In this document: positions 63,552-64,000 of the stretch, in pieces
How positions within the stretch are numbered: position 1 is the first letter of the stretch
Layout: the number at the start of each line of letters is the position of its first letter
Assembly: GCA_002255935.1 (NCBI GenBank)
Contig: NKIO01000004.1
Location: forward strand, 1 to 64,000
Reading direction: 5' to 3'
Source of the DNA: Comamonadaceae bacterium PBBC2
Lineage (GTDB): Bacteria > Pseudomonadota > Gammaproteobacteria > Burkholderiales > Burkholderiaceae_C
Length of the DNA: 64,000 nucleotides
Notes under the pieces: generated by a model
What the model saw: only the letters and a program-made list of their open reading frames with translations
Database searches by the model: none
Told to the model about the DNA's origin: nothing
Position numbers and translations under genes: made by a program

Positions 63552-64000
63552 ATGCGTATTCAGACCCTGCGTGCCTTGATTCATTTGCATCAGTTGGGCA
63601 GCGTTCGTGCGGCGGCCGAGCAGTTGCACATGTCACAGCCGGCCCTGACGCTGGCGATCCAGCAGCTTGAAAATGAGCTGGGCTGCCAACTGCTGGTTCG
63701 CACCAAGCGGGGCGTTAGCCTGACAGCCTATGGTGAGGCTCTGTTGCCCAGGGCCAATTTGATCGTTTCAGAATCAGTCCGAGCCCAAGAGGAAATGGCT
63801 CAGATCCGGGGTGATTTGGGCGGGCATGTCCGACTGGCTACCTCGCCAGCGGTGGCCCTGTCGGTGCTTCCTCAGGCGCTGCGCCCCTTTATGAACAAGT
63901 ATCCTCAAGTGCAGGTGCATTGCATTGAGGGCACATACCCTGCTATCGGCCCGCAGCTGCGCGATGGCCAGTTGGACTTTGCAGTCACGCCCTTCCATGC
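63552..64000 (+). CDS. LysR-family regulator, TsaR-like, cut by window end
   Basis: First 149 residues of a LysR regulator. HTH GSVRAAAEQLHMSQPALTLAIQQLE, LGCQLLVRTKRGVSLTAYGEALL, then LATSPAVALSVLPQALRPF and RDGQLDFAVTPFH. It closely resembles the cluster A regulator in both domains. Divergent from cluster B, so it is the probable regulator of the Bug-oxygenase operon. The remainder lies beyond the window. Confidence 0.92.
   Translation, partial: MRIQTLRALIHLHQLGSVRAAAEQLHMSQPALTLAIQQLENELGCQLLVRTKRGVSLTAYGEALLPRANLIVSESVRAQEEMAQIRGDLGGHVRLATSPAVALSVLPQALRPFMNKYPQVQVHCIEGTYPAIGPQLRDGQLDFAVTPFH

Noticed and set aside
63440-63553. Longer start (MRVFPV...) for the cluster B Bug protein
   Set aside because: It would run into the divergent LysR gene start and put 38 residues before the signal peptide; a TTG with a good GGAG site lies right before the signal peptide.

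Overview
The window is 64 kb of a GC-rich, densely packed chromosome. It reads as a betaproteobacterium of the order Burkholderiales, most likely Comamonadaceae-like. The reasons are the recA-recX-sucC neighbourhood, three Bug-type (TctC-like) periplasmic binding proteins, a TctD/TctE-type two-component pair, a topoisomerase III with a SWIB tail, and the lptD-surA-rsmA order beside amgK. This placement rests on gene content and protein recognition, not on a database search. No rRNA, tRNA, CRISPR array, intact insertion sequence or replication origin was seen.

Layout. 1-6.7 kb: sucC (cut by the window edge), argC, recX-recA with a LexA box, a MarR-like regulator and a TctDE-type sensor pair. 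6.7-13.1 kb: a repeat block, a GST, birA with a small membrane-anchored protein, a SET-domain methyltransferase and topB-SWIB. 13.1-15.2 kb: an AT-rich island holding a VCBS/cadherin-repeat surface protein. 15.2-21.0 kb: an SMP-30 family protein, a secreted coiled-coil protein, an acyl-CoA synthetase and a dehydrogenase/OCD-family/RidA operon. 21.0-26 kb: a tandem repeat, then two GAPDH paralogues and transketolase. 26-43.3 kb: murU-like, pepP, MOSC, maeB, a barnase/barstar pair, the lptD-surA-rsmA operon divergent from amgK-rsmE, an MFS transporter, a lipase-like hydrolase with an M20 peptidase, and a MocA-like nucleotidyltransferase. 43.3-48.5 kb: a threonate (3-oxo-tetronate) catabolic operon (Bug-ltnD-otnK-otnC-hyi).

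49-64 kb is the most interesting part: an accessory catabolic island. Cluster A is a divergent LysR gene followed by Rieske oxygenase, reductase, SDR, aldehyde dehydrogenase and a Bug protein. Gene order, lengths and remembered sequence match the tsaR-tsaMBCD p-toluenesulfonate operon of Comamonas testosteroni. Cluster B, on the opposite strand, has a second oxygenase/reductase pair of the same family. It uses a zinc alcohol dehydrogenase (XylB type) and a different aldehyde dehydrogenase, has its own Bug protein, and sits beside a second TsaR-like LysR gene. Both clusters appear built for stepwise oxidation of an aryl methyl (or O-methyl) group. Between them lies a sulfatase with two DUF202 membrane proteins.

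Throughout the window there are about twenty short REP-like hairpins, GTRGGMGC-stem-loop-stem-CGAT. They occur alone, as inverted pairs and in tandem arrays, and three sites are between genes of the threonate operon.
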